Of a stretch of DNA of 64,000 nt, positions 44,609 to 53,269 are shown piece by piece. The stretch lies in contig NZ_CP092365.1 in the NCBI RefSeq assembly GCF_022370835.2, positions 2,542,001 to 2,606,000 of the forward strand, written 5' to 3'. Both the position numbers and the translations under genes were made by a program. The first letter of the stretch is position 1. Every line of letters starts with the position of its first letter. The notes beneath the pieces are model-generated. The model was not told where the DNA came from. It saw only the letters and a list, made by a program, of their open reading frames with translations, and ran no database searches. Origin of the DNA: Mycolicibacillus parakoreensis. GTDB taxonomy: Bacteria; Actinomycetota; Actinomycetes; Mycobacteriales; Mycobacteriaceae.

Positions 44609-47600
44609 GATGCCGACTCCACGCTGTCGAACAGGGCGTCGAGGACGCTGTCCTCGTCGGTCGGTGCGGCGTCGTCGGAATCGTCATCGGCGGGCGCCAG
44701 TTTGCTGCCCAGGTGCTCGGCGAGCGCGGCGACGGTCGGATGGTTCCACAGCATGGTGGCCGAGAGTTCGATGCCGGCGAAGCGTTCCACTTCGCGCCGG
44801 ATGGCCATCGCCATCACCGAATTCAGTCCCAGCTCCGCGAACGGCAGGTCCGAGTCCAGGTCGGCTTCGGGCATCTGGAGTTCGCGGGCCAGCACGGCGC
44901 GCAGTCCCTCCTCGAGCTCGCGGTGGAGTTCGGCGGCGCTCATCGTCGACCAGTCCGGTGTGGTCGCGCTTGCGGGCCGCGCCGGATCGGCGGCGGGCAT
45001 GGGGGCGATGACGACTTGATCCACGCGGTAGCAATCGGCGTGTTCCCAGGCGGCGAACGCTTCGTCGGCGCTCACCGGCCGGGAACCGAGGCGCTGCAGT
45101 TCGTCGACGGCGATCGCGGCGTCGGCAGCGAACCCCAGGCCCTGCCAGGCGACCCAGTCCAGGCTCACGGTGTGGTCGCCGTGGCGCCGACGCAGCCGCG
45201 CCAGTCCGTCGAGGTAGGCGTTGGCCGCCGCGTAGGCGCCCTGGCCGGGAACCCCGAACACGGCTCCGGCCGAGGCGGTCAAGAACAGAAAGTCCAGCGT
45301 CCCGGGCGGGAACACCTCGTGCAGCACCGTCGCCGCGGCGATCTTCGGCCACAGCACCCGCCGTAGTGCGGCATCGGAGGTCTCGGTCAGCAGGGCGTTC
45401 TCGGTGACCCCGGCGGCGTGGATGACGCCGCCGATCGGCGGCGCCCCCGCGCGGTCACGCCGGTCGAGCAGTTCGGCCACCGCCTCGCGGCTGCCGACGT
45501 CGACCGCGGCGATGTCGATGGTGACACCGCGACGTTCCAGGTCGCGGATGGCGCTGATCGTGCGCCCGGTCGCGCCGTCGGCGCCGTCCCAGTCGCGGCG
45601 GGCGGGCAGTCCGCGGCGCCCGGCCAGGATGAGGCGGCGGGCGCCGCGGTCGACCAGCCACGCGGCCATGAGCAGACCCAGCGCCCCCAGACCGCCGGTG
45701 ATGAGATACGCGGCGTCGGGGCGGCAGCGCACCGGTTCGCGCTCCGGGGGCCCGGACAGCGGCGCCAGTGCCGGCGCGTACACCTCGCCGTCGCGCAGCA
45801 CCAGGGGGGTTTTGTTGCGGGTGGGCAGCACGGCCGCCAGCACGGCGCTCTGGTCGCCGACCGGACGGTCGGCGGGCAGGTCGAGCAGCCCGCCCCAGTG
45901 GTCGGGGTGTTCGGCGGCGGCGACGGCGGCCAAGCCCCACAGGCTGCTCTGGGACAGCGTTGTTTCCGCCTCCCCGCGGTGCACGCCGCGGGTGAGCACC
46001 CACAGGGTGGCGTCGCGGTGGGCATCGCGGGTGTCGAGCCCGCGGAGTAGGTCGCGCACCTCGCCGGCCATCCGCACCGCGGCGTCGATGCCGGTGTCGA
46101 CGGTCGTGTCGGCGAGGTAGACGACGTGGTCGGCGTCGGCGGGTTCGCCGTGGCGGTAGCCGGACTCGGCGAGGCGGTTTTGCAACGCGACCGCGTCACC
46201 GCCGCCGACGACGGCCACCGAACCGCCGGTCGGCGCCGCGTCGACCGGCTGCGGCCGCCAGTCGATGCCGTGGACGAACGTGCGCGGATCCGCCCCGTCG
46301 GCGATGGCGACGGGCCCGGACTCCACATCGACGTACCGCAGACCGCGGATCTCGAAGCACCGCTCACCGTCGGCGGTCTTGCCGACGATGTCGACGACGA
46401 GTTCGGTGCCGGTGGCCGCACCCGCGGAACTCGGCGTCGCGGCACCCGAACTGCGGCGCACCTCGATCACGCCGCGGCCTCCGGTGGGGGCCGCGCCCAG
46501 GCGCACCCCCAGGGCCCCGGCGGGCACCATCAGCCGTTGGTCCGCGCGGTCGACCAGGCGGGCCAGGTGGGTGGCCGCGTCCAGCAGTGCCACCGTCGTG
46601 TCCTCCGGCAGCCCGACCTCGGCGGTCAGCCCGGCCACCCCGTTGATCCGGCCGCGCAGCGCCTCGATGGACCAGGCGAAGGGTTGGCCCTCCACGCCCC
46701 ACCCGTCGAGGAGTCCGTCGACGTCCCACGGCTGGCCGTCGACCGCGGCGTCGACCATGCCGCCGGCCTCGCCCGCGGCGTCGATGTCGGCGCACAGATG
46801 GCGAACCCACCGGTGCCCCTGCTCGTCGGTGTCCGGCCGCGAGGACACGGTCAGTGTGGCCCCGTCGGCGACGACCTGGATCTGTCGCGGCTGGTCGACC
46901 AGCACGGGCTGTTCGAAACGCAGGTCGGTCAACGCCGATGCGCCGCACTCGGCGGCCGCCTCGGCCACCGTGGCCACCAGCACCGACGCCGGCACCACCT
47001 CGACGCCGTGCAGCCGGTGGGACCCGGGGTACGGCTTGGCCTGCGGCACCAGCCGGGTCTGCCACAGCCGCGTCGGCACGGTGGCAGCCACGGTCAACAC
47101 CGCCCCCAGCAGGGTGCCCGGCCGCGGCGCACTGCCGCTGGTCGGTGGGGTGGGGGGGTGTAGGGGGGTCCAGTGGTGGGTGTGGTGCCAGGGGGTGGTG
47201 GGCAGAAGGATGTGGGGTTCGGGTGGGTGCGGTGTGGTGGGGGGTCGGGTGGTGTGGGTGGCGTTGAGGTTGGTGTGGAAGGCCAGGGCCTCGTGGGTGT
47301 GGCGGGTCAGGGTGGCCAGGGTGTGGTGGTGGGTGTCGGTGTCGGTGAGGGTGTCGCTCAGCGCGTAGGTCAACACCGGGTGGGGGCTGATCTCGATGAA
47401 GGTCCCGTGCTCGGCGGCCGCGGTGCGCACCGCCTGCTGCAACAACACCGGACGCCGCAGATTGGCCACCCAATAGTCGGCGTCGAAACCCGGATCGGCC
47501 ACACCGGTGGTGCTGATCACCGGGATCTGAGGCCGCCGCGGCGTTAGATCAGCCAACTGCTCACCCAACGACACCAAAATCGGATCCACGATCGGGTTAT

Positions 47601-50109
47601 GACTGGCCACATCCACCTCGACACGACGCGCCAACCGGTCCTGGGCCTCCACCACGGCGATGACCTCATCGACCTGCTCAACAGGCCCGGCGATCACCGT
47701 CTGACGCGGCGAGGCATGCACCGCCACCGTCACCCCCGCAAACCCTTCGATCACCGCCTCAGCAGCCGCGCCATCCAACTCCACCAACGCCATCGCACCC
47801 TGCCCGGAAAGCCGCGCCATCAACGCCGACCGCACCGCGATCACCCGCAGCCCCTGACCCGCCGACAACGCCCCGGCCACCACCGCAGCCGACACCTCCC
47901 CCATCGAATGCCCAATCACCGCATCCGGATACACCCCATAGGCAGCCCACAACCGCGCCAACGCCAACTGCACACCCACCAACACCGGCTGAATCCGCTC
48001 AATACCAACAACCGGCTGCCCCGACTCCAACACCGACCGCAACGAAAACCCCGCCGCAGCCACAAACTCCGACTCCAACTCATCAACCGCCGCAGCAAAC
48101 GCCGGCTCATCAACCAACAACCGCCGACCCATCCCAGCCCACTGCGACCCCTGACCGGAGAACACAAACACCGTGCCCGCCCGGCACGCCCCGACATGCG
48201 GGCCCACCACACCCGGAGCCGCATACCCCTGCGCCACCGCCGTCAACCCGGCGACAGCCTGCTCACGATCGACAGCAGCCACCGTGGCGAACACCGGATA
48301 TTGACTGCGGTGATGGTTCAACGTATGCGCCACATCAGCCACACCGACCCCCTCAGCAGCCCCATCACGAAGCCACTGCGCCAACACCGCCGCCGTCGCA
48401 CTCACCCGCTGAGCACTCTTACCCGAAACCACCAACGTCGACACCGCACCCGAACCCGAACCCGAGCCCGCGCCAGCACCCGCACCCGAGCCCACGGCAG
48501 CATCCGAGCCCGGCCCCGACTGCGGGGCCTGCTCCAACACCACATGAGCATTGGTCCCGCCAAACCCGAACGACGACACCCCAGCCCGACGCACCCGCCC
48601 GGTCTGCGGCCACGCCGTCATCCGATCAACCACCTTCAACCCCAACTCCGCAAACGGAATATGCGGATTCGGATCGACAAACCCCCGAGTCGCCGGCAAC
48701 TGCGCACGCGAGACCGCCAACACCGCCTTGATGAACCCCGCAATACCGGCCGCGGCCTCCAAATGCCCCAGATTCGACTTCACCGCCCCCACCAAAAGCG
48801 GCGAATCCCCATCACGACCACGACCCAACACCGTGCCCAACGCCCGAGCCTCAATCGGATCACCTAACAACGTGCCCGTGCCATGAGCCTCCACATAATC
48901 AACCTCACGCCCCGCCACACCGGCATTGGCATACGCCGAACGCAACACCGCCATCTGCGCCGACGGATTCGGCGCCATCAACCCATTCGACCGACCATCA
49001 GAATTCACCGCCGACCCACGCACCACCGCCAACACCCGATCACCATCAGCAACCGCATCAGCCAACCGCTTGAGCACCACCACCCCAGCACCCTCACCAC
49101 GCACAAACCCATCCGCCGAAGCATCAAACGCATGACACGCCCCCGACCCCGACAACGCCTCAGCCACATCAAAACTCCGCGTCACCGCCGGCGACAACAC
49201 CACATTCACACCACCGGCCAACGCCACATCCGCATCCCCACAACGCAGACTCTGACACGCCAAATGCACCGCAACCAACGACGACGAACACGCCGTATCC
49301 ACCGTCAACGACGGCCCCCGCCAATCAAAAAAATACGACACCCGATTAGCAATAACGCTCAACGCACCACCGGTACCCGAATACGCATCCACACGCCCCA
49401 AATCCGACGACGCCAAATACCCATACTCACCCAGACACGCACCCGCAAAAACACCAGTCAAACTGCGCCGCAACGACTCCACCGGAAAACCGGCATCCTC
49501 CAACGCCTCATACACAACCTCCAACAACAACCGCTGCTGAGGATCCATCTTCGCCGCCTCCCGCGGCGACACCTCAAAAAACTCCGCATCAAAACCACCC
49601 ACATCATCCAAAAACGACCCCCACCGCGTCGTCCCCGCCAACGCAGCAGCCGCCTCCGACGACCCCACCCCAAACGAATCCCACCGCCCAGCAGGAACCT
49701 CACCAACCGCCGACAAACCCTCACACACAAAACGCCACAACGCCTCCGGACCACTCACCCCACCCGGAAAACGACACCCCACCCCCACCACAGCAACCAA
49801 CCCCTCATCAGAGCCAGAGCCAACCACCGAACCCCCCACAACACCCTCATCAACAACCGAGGACTCAACCCCACACAAAAAACCCACCAACGCATTCACC
49901 GACGGATGAGCCCACAACTCCACCGGCGACACCGACCGCCCCACCAACTCCGACAACTCACCAGACAACACCACCGCATCCTTCGACCCCACCCCGAGAT
50001 CACTCAAAGACGCATCACAATCAACCTCACCAACACCACACCCCAAAACGGCAACCAAATAATCAACCAACCACCCCCGCAGGGCCTCCTCCCCCGAGGC
50101 CGCGGTCAT
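44605..50109 (-). CDS. PKS1: loading type I polyketide synthase (ACP-KS-AT-DH-KR-ACP)
   Basis: 1,834 residues. N-terminal ACP (Ser42 in LGVGSKDAV) of the type that accepts acyl-AMP from a FAAL; KS Cys274; a Gly/Ala/Ser-rich linker; AT Ser735 in GHSMGEV with VASHNP; a His/Thr/Pro-rich post-AT linker. The unique half has a DH-like domain with HRLHGVEVVP (near 1030) and DAATH (near 1176), KR with GGLGALG (near 1470) and Tyr1626 in GAYAAANAYLD, and ACP Ser1764 in LGLNSVMA. The start at ATG 50109 overlaps the FAAL stop (ATGA); an ATG 23 codons upstream lies inside the FAAL gene and is less likely. Should begin the chain. Confidence 0.93.
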   Translation of the reverse strand: MTAASGEEALRGWLVDYLVAVLGCGVGEVDCDASLSDLGVGSKDAVVLSGELSELVGRSVSPVELWAHPSVNALVGFLCGVESSVVDEGVVGGSVVGSGSDEGLVAVVGVGCRFPGGVSGPEALWRFVCEGLSAVGEVPAGRWDSFGVGSSEAAAALAGTTRWGSFLDDVGGFDAEFFEVSPREAAKMDPQQRLLLEVVYEALEDAGFPVESLRRSLTGVFAGACLGEYGYLASSDLGRVDAYSGTGGALSVIANRVSYFFDWRGPSLTVDTACSSSLVAVHLACQSLRCGDADVALAGGVNVVLSPAVTRSFDVAEALSGSGACHAFDASADGFVRGEGAGVVVLKRLADAVADGDRVLAVVRGSAVNSDGRSNGLMAPNPSAQMAVLRSAYANAGVAGREVDYVEAHGTGTLLGDPIEARALGTVLGRGRDGDSPLLVGAVKSNLGHLEAAAGIAGFIKAVLAVSRAQLPATRGFVDPNPHIPFAELGLKVVDRMTAWPQTGRVRRAGVSSFGFGGTNAHVVLEQAPQSGPGSDAAVGSGAGAGAGSGSGSGAVSTLVVSGKSAQRVSATAAVLAQWLRDGAAEGVGVADVAHTLNHHRSQYPVFATVAAVDREQAVAGLTAVAQGYAAPGVVGPHVGACRAGTVFVFSGQGSQWAGMGRRLLVDEPAFAAAVDELESEFVAAAGFSLRSVLESGQPVVGIERIQPVLVGVQLALARLWAAYGVYPDAVIGHSMGEVSAAVVAGALSAGQGLRVIAVRSALMARLSGQGAMALVELDGAAAEAVIEGFAGVTVAVHASPRQTVIAGPVEQVDEVIAVVEAQDRLARRVEVDVASHNPIVDPILVSLGEQLADLTPRRPQIPVISTTGVADPGFDADYWVANLRRPVLLQQAVRTAAAEHGTFIEISPHPVLTYALSDTLTDTDTHHHTLATLTRHTHEALAFHTNLNATHTTRPPTTPHPPEPHILLPTTPWHHTHHWTPLHPPTPPTSGSAPRPGTLLGAVLTVAATVPTRLWQTRLVPQAKPYPGSHRLHGVEVVPASVLVATVAEAAAECGASALTDLRFEQPVLVDQPRQIQVVADGATLTVSSRPDTDEQGHRWVRHLCADIDAAGEAGGMVDAAVDGQPWDVDGLLDGWGVEGQPFAWSIEALRGRINGVAGLTAEVGLPEDTTVALLDAATHLARLVDRADQRLMVPAGALGVRLGAAPTGGRGVIEVRRSSGAATPSSAGAATGTELVVDIVGKTADGERCFEIRGLRYVDVESGPVAIADGADPRTFVHGIDWRPQPVDAAPTGGSVAVVGGGDAVALQNRLAESGYRHGEPADADHVVYLADTTVDTGIDAAVRMAGEVRDLLRGLDTRDAHRDATLWVLTRGVHRGEAETTLSQSSLWGLAAVAAAEHPDHWGGLLDLPADRPVGDQSAVLAAVLPTRNKTPLVLRDGEVYAPALAPLSGPPEREPVRCRPDAAYLITGGLGALGLLMAAWLVDRGARRLILAGRRGLPARRDWDGADGATGRTISAIRDLERRGVTIDIAAVDVGSREAVAELLDRRDRAGAPPIGGVIHAAGVTENALLTETSDAALRRVLWPKIAAATVLHEVFPPGTLDFLFLTASAGAVFGVPGQGAYAAANAYLDGLARLRRRHGDHTVSLDWVAWQGLGFAADAAIAVDELQRLGSRPVSADEAFAAWEHADCYRVDQVVIAPMPAADPARPASATTPDWSTMSAAELHRELEEGLRAVLARELQMPEADLDSDLPFAELGLNSVMAMAIRREVERFAGIELSATMLWNHPTVAALAEHLGSKLAPADDDSDDAAPTDEDSVLDALFDSVESAS
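47135..50084 (-). repeat. 2.95-kb direct repeat, copy B (PKS1 ACP-KS-AT)
   Basis: Second copy of 41634-44583. It begins 25 bp after the PKS1 start codon and ends in the post-AT linker, so the boundary falls at a domain junction. Same orientation as copy A; the two are separated by 2,551 bp of unique DNA encoding the PKS1 DH-KR-ACP and the PKS2 start. Confidence 0.95.
47147..47168 (+). other. G-quadruplex motif at edge of repeat copy B
   Basis: Same sequence as in copy A, G runs at 47147-47150, 47152-47158 and 47163-47168, 12 bp inside the boundary at 47135. Confidence 0.6.
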
Positions 50110-51893
50110 ACGGTCAGGCCCGCGGTGTAGGTGGCATCGAGGCGTTGAAAGCTCCGCTGCCGGTACAGTTCGGCGCACGCTGAACGGCGGATCTTTCCGC
50201 TGGTGGTGATCGGGATGGCACCGGCGTCGACCAGCACCAGATCGGCCGCATGCACTCCGTGATACCGCGAAATAGCCGCGTTGATCTCGCGTTTCGCGTC
50301 CCGTAACCGGTTCTGCACATCCTCGTCGGAGCTGCCCTTGCGCCGCATCTCGACGATCACCGCCAACTGCTCGCCGCCGTCATCGCCGACGGTGATGGCC
50401 GCGGCCCGGCCGTGGCTGATCTCTTGGACCGTGGCCTCGATGTCGTCGGGGTAGTGGTTGCGCCCGTCGACGATGAGCAGGTCCTTGATCCGGCCGGTGA
50501 TGTAGAGCTCCCCGTCGCAGAGCACTCCCAGATCGCCGGTGCGCAACCACGAGTTCTGCGGCGTGCCGGCCGACGGGTCGACCAGTTCGGCCCCGAACGT
50601 GCGCGCGGTCGCCTCGGGGTTGCGCCAATACCCCTGGGTCACGTTGTCGCCGTGCGCCCAGATCTCGCCCACCTTGCCGGCGGGGTTCTCGGTGCGGGTC
50701 TCGGGATCGACGATCCGCACCGTGCACGCCCGTGGTGTCCCGTTGCTGACCATTTCGACACTGGCGTCGGCCTCGCTGCGCTGCGCGTAGCCGGCGGCGA
50801 GTTTTTCGTAGTCGAACCGGGCGGTCACCGGCGCGCTCGCGGTGTCCAGCGAGGTCAGGTACACGTTGGCCTCGGCCAGCCCGTACCCCGGCCGCAGCGC
50901 GGTGGACGGCAGGCCGAACCCCTCAAATCGGTCGATGAACCGACGCAGGGTGGCCGGCTGCACCCGTTCGGCACCGCTGGCGATGCTGAGCACGCCGCGC
51001 AGGTCGTGTCCGGCCAGATCCGCATCCGCGGTGCGCCGTACCGCGAGCTCGAAGGCGAAGTTCGGCGCCCCGGAGAACGAGTTGGGGTAACTGGCCAGCA
51101 ATTGCATCCAGCGCGCGGGCTTCTGCAGGAACGCCATCGGGCTGGTCGTGACCGCCCGCAGCCCGGCCAGGATCGGATAGAAGACTCCGAACTGCAGTCC
51201 CAGGTCGTGGTAGAAGGGCAGCCAGGTCACCACCGTGGTGTCGGCCGGGGGCACGCCGCCGCTGCCGCCGTAGTGGTCGGCCATCATCTGCTGCAGGTTG
51301 GTGATGATGTTGCGGTGGGTCACCACCACCCCGGCCGGCGAGCGCGTCGAGCCGGAGGTGTACTGCAGCAGCGCGGTCGTGCTCACGGCGTTCTGCGGCG
51401 GTGGCACCGCCGCGCCGGCGAAGTCGAGGGTGTCGACCTCGACGATCTGCGGATTCAGCCTCGGTACCGACTTGGCGCAGGCCACGACGGCGTCGACGGC
51501 TGCCGAGGTCGTCAACACCGTCACCGGCGCCGCGTCGGCGAGCGCACCGGTGACACGCTCGTCGTGCACCCCCAACATCGGCACCGACAGCGGAACCGCG
51601 ATGAGCCCGGCGGTCATCGCGCCCAGCAGTCCGACGATGTACTCCAGACCCTGCGGCGCCACGATCGCGACCCGGTCGCCGGGGGCCCCCTGTGCGGCCA
51701 ACTCGGCGGCCACGACGTTCGTCCGGTCGAAAAGCTGTGCCCACGTCAGAGTCTCAGCGAATCCCTCGGGATCGAGGTCGTAGTCGATGAAGGTGAACGC
51801 CGGCGAATCGGGGCGTTCCTGGGCGCGTCTGGCGAGCAGCGCCGGTAGGGACGTCTCGCTCGTCTCGGTTGTCGTCTCGGTCGTCAAAGCCAT
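50106..51893 (-). CDS. Fatty acyl-AMP ligase (FadD26-like FAAL)
   Basis: 595 residues, FAAL length. ATP/AMP motif LLQYTSGSTRSPAGVVVTH (near 178), then TWLPFYHDLGL, LRPGYGLAEANVYLT and the C-terminal LLIVDGRNHYPDDIEATVQ, hallmarks of mycobacterial FAALs such as FadD26 and FadD29. It activates a long-chain fatty acid as acyl-AMP and passes it to the N-terminal ACP of PKS1, with which it is translationally coupled (ATGA). ATG 51893 is preceded by GGGGAGGG 5-8 bp upstream. First gene of the PKS operon after a 658-bp non-coding stretch. Confidence 0.93.
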   Translation of the reverse strand: MALTTETTTETSETSLPALLARRAQERPDSPAFTFIDYDLDPEGFAETLTWAQLFDRTNVVAAELAAQGAPGDRVAIVAPQGLEYIVGLLGAMTAGLIAVPLSVPMLGVHDERVTGALADAAPVTVLTTSAAVDAVVACAKSVPRLNPQIVEVDTLDFAGAAVPPPQNAVSTTALLQYTSGSTRSPAGVVVTHRNIITNLQQMMADHYGGSGGVPPADTTVVTWLPFYHDLGLQFGVFYPILAGLRAVTTSPMAFLQKPARWMQLLASYPNSFSGAPNFAFELAVRRTADADLAGHDLRGVLSIASGAERVQPATLRRFIDRFEGFGLPSTALRPGYGLAEANVYLTSLDTASAPVTARFDYEKLAAGYAQRSEADASVEMVSNGTPRACTVRIVDPETRTENPAGKVGEIWAHGDNVTQGYWRNPEATARTFGAELVDPSAGTPQNSWLRTGDLGVLCDGELYITGRIKDLLIVDGRNHYPDDIEATVQEISHGRAAAITVGDDGGEQLAVIVEMRRKGSSDEDVQNRLRDAKREINAAISRYHGVHAADLVLVDAGAIPITTSGKIRRSACAELYRQRSFQRLDATYTAGLTV

Positions 51894-52551
51894 AACACCC
51901 TCCCCGTGTTCCGCACTACCGAATTGAGTCGAGCCCCCGCGATCGACTTCCCCAGGCTAACACTACTCTCAAGTAATTTTCATGCTCCCCAGGTTAGCCA
52001 TCTACTCCGCCGACAGACTCGGCCTGGATCGCTTACGACGCCAACATCACAGTGCTACAGGCGGTTACAAGCGCCCGCTACCGCGATTGCCGGGCTGAGC
52101 ACCACTGACACGACGTTGCTGTCGTGTGGATGCGAGCCTACCCTCAGATCAAACCTTCACCCGGTACGCAGCTAATTCACAGGTGTCAACTCTCCCGGGA
52201 GCATCGCCGGCCGGCCTTCCGAATACGCGCTGCGAGCGCCGAGGCAGCGGCGAGCACCGGCCCGCCGAGCGGGGCCCGGGCAGCGACGAAAAGGCCGCCG
52301 GACACACGGGTTCGAACATCGCTATCAACTCCACCCCGTTAGGTGATGTCCGCTGTACGTCTGCCGGACGTCGATGTCCGGCCCTCCCCGACTTGACCGC
52401 AACGCTACCACGGTCTCGTTCCTGTGTAGAGGGTGAAGATTATTAATCTGAGCGTCAAAACCTTGCCACAGACGGTGTTTCATTTGCTCGACGGCGCCGG
52501 TCCGCAGGTCAGACGACGACGGGCGATACGCCAGAATCGTCGCTGACGCGT
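51894..52551. other. 658-bp non-coding region upstream of the FAAL-PKS operon
   Basis: No convincing gene. Lower GC than its surroundings in places, notably 51961-51985 and 52430-52450. Holds the repeat pair at 51949-51999 and a hairpin at 52108-52127 (arms ACACGAC/GTCGTGT, 6-base loop). I could not pick a convincing -35/-10 pair. Most likely the main promoter region of the PKS operon plus the 3' end of the thioesterase transcript. Confidence 0.55.
51949..51999. promoter_or_regulatory. Paired repeat flanking an AT-rich core, possible operator
   Basis: TCCCCAGG(C/T)TA(A/G)C occurs at 51949-51961 and 51986-51998, 37 bp apart and in the same orientation; GGCTAAC and GTTAGCC within them also form an inverted pair. 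Between them is a 25-bp AT-rich core. It lies 56-106 bp upstream of the FAAL start, where a regulator of the operon could bind. Confidence 0.35.
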
Positions 52552-53265
52552 CTACGACAGACGGCAGTAGTCGCTGATTTTCCCTTCGATGTCGCCGGCG
52601 AGTTCGTCGAGATGGTCGTTGAGGAAGAAGTGGTGGCCACCGAACTCCCGCATCGCGAAGGCCGCTGTGGTGCGCTGCGCCCACGGCGCGACCTTCTCGG
52701 CGGTCGCCACCTCGTCGTCGTCGCCGTGAAACGCGAAGATCGGACACGACAGCGTGGCGTCGTCGGGGCACCGGTAGTCCACGATCGCACGAAAGCCCCG
52801 CAGCGTCGGCAAGATCTTCGCCGCGAAATGGTCGTCTTCGAGGAACTCCGGATTGACTCCGGTCATCTCGCTGACGGCTCCGAGCAAACCCCGATCCGAT
52901 TCGGGAATGTAGTCATAACCGCTGCGACCTGGCGCTGCGCATGCCGAAACGAACAACGCGGCAATCGGATCGCCGTCAGCTTCAAAACGGCGTGCCACCT
53001 CGAAGGCCAACAGGGCCCCCATGCTGTAGCCGAAGAACGCCACCGGGGCGTCGGACTGGTCCAACGGCGCAAGCGTGCGACACACCCGATCGGCCAGGGC
53101 CGGGATGCCGGTGAACGACGCCAGGTCGTGGGTACCGTCGCGGCCCGGATACTGCACCGCGACGCACTGCACGGCACCGCTGAACGTCTTGGCCAGCGGC
53201 GCATAGTACTGCGGCGCGCCCCCGGCGTGCGGAAATACGTAGAGCCTTGTTCGTCCCCCGGTCAC
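52552..53265 (-). CDS. Type II thioesterase (TesA-like)
   Basis: 237 residues. Ser81 in FFGYSMGALLAFE, Asp in AFHGDDDEVA and His in FGGHHFFLND make a complete alpha/beta-hydrolase triad; LYVFPHAGGAPQYY at the N-terminus is the type II thioesterase signature. Predicted to clear wrongly loaded ACPs or to take part in chain release with the PpsE-like PKS4, as tesA next to fadD26 does in the PDIM locus. Starts 4 bp after the monooxygenase stop. Confidence 0.88.
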   Translation of the reverse strand: MTGGRTRLYVFPHAGGAPQYYAPLAKTFSGAVQCVAVQYPGRDGTHDLASFTGIPALADRVCRTLAPLDQSDAPVAFFGYSMGALLAFEVARRFEADGDPIAALFVSACAAPGRSGYDYIPESDRGLLGAVSEMTGVNPEFLEDDHFAAKILPTLRGFRAIVDYRCPDDATLSCPIFAFHGDDDEVATAEKVAPWAQRTTAAFAMREFGGHHFFLNDHLDELAGDIEGKISDYCRLS

Positions 53266-53269
53266 CGGG

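Noticed and set aside
42098..45019. Long plus-strand open frames (422 and 545 codons), repeated at 47599-50130, full of Arg, His and Pro
   Set aside because: They lie antisense to the KS-AT coding region of PKS1/PKS2, follow from its skewed codon use, have no recognisable domain and no ribosome site.
50110..50178. Longer PKS1 start 23 codons upstream
   Set aside because: The extension lies inside the FAAL gene, has no family similarity, and an ATGA overlap start fits the rest of the operon.
52126..52446. Small plus-strand ORFs in the region before the FAAL
   Set aside because: No ribosome site, no recognisable family, unsuitable codon use; better seen as regulatory DNA.
52437..52465. TTGACG with AT-rich AGATTAATAATCT as a minus-strand promoter
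   Set aside because: The spacing between the -35-like and -10-like elements is 7-10 bp, far from 17.
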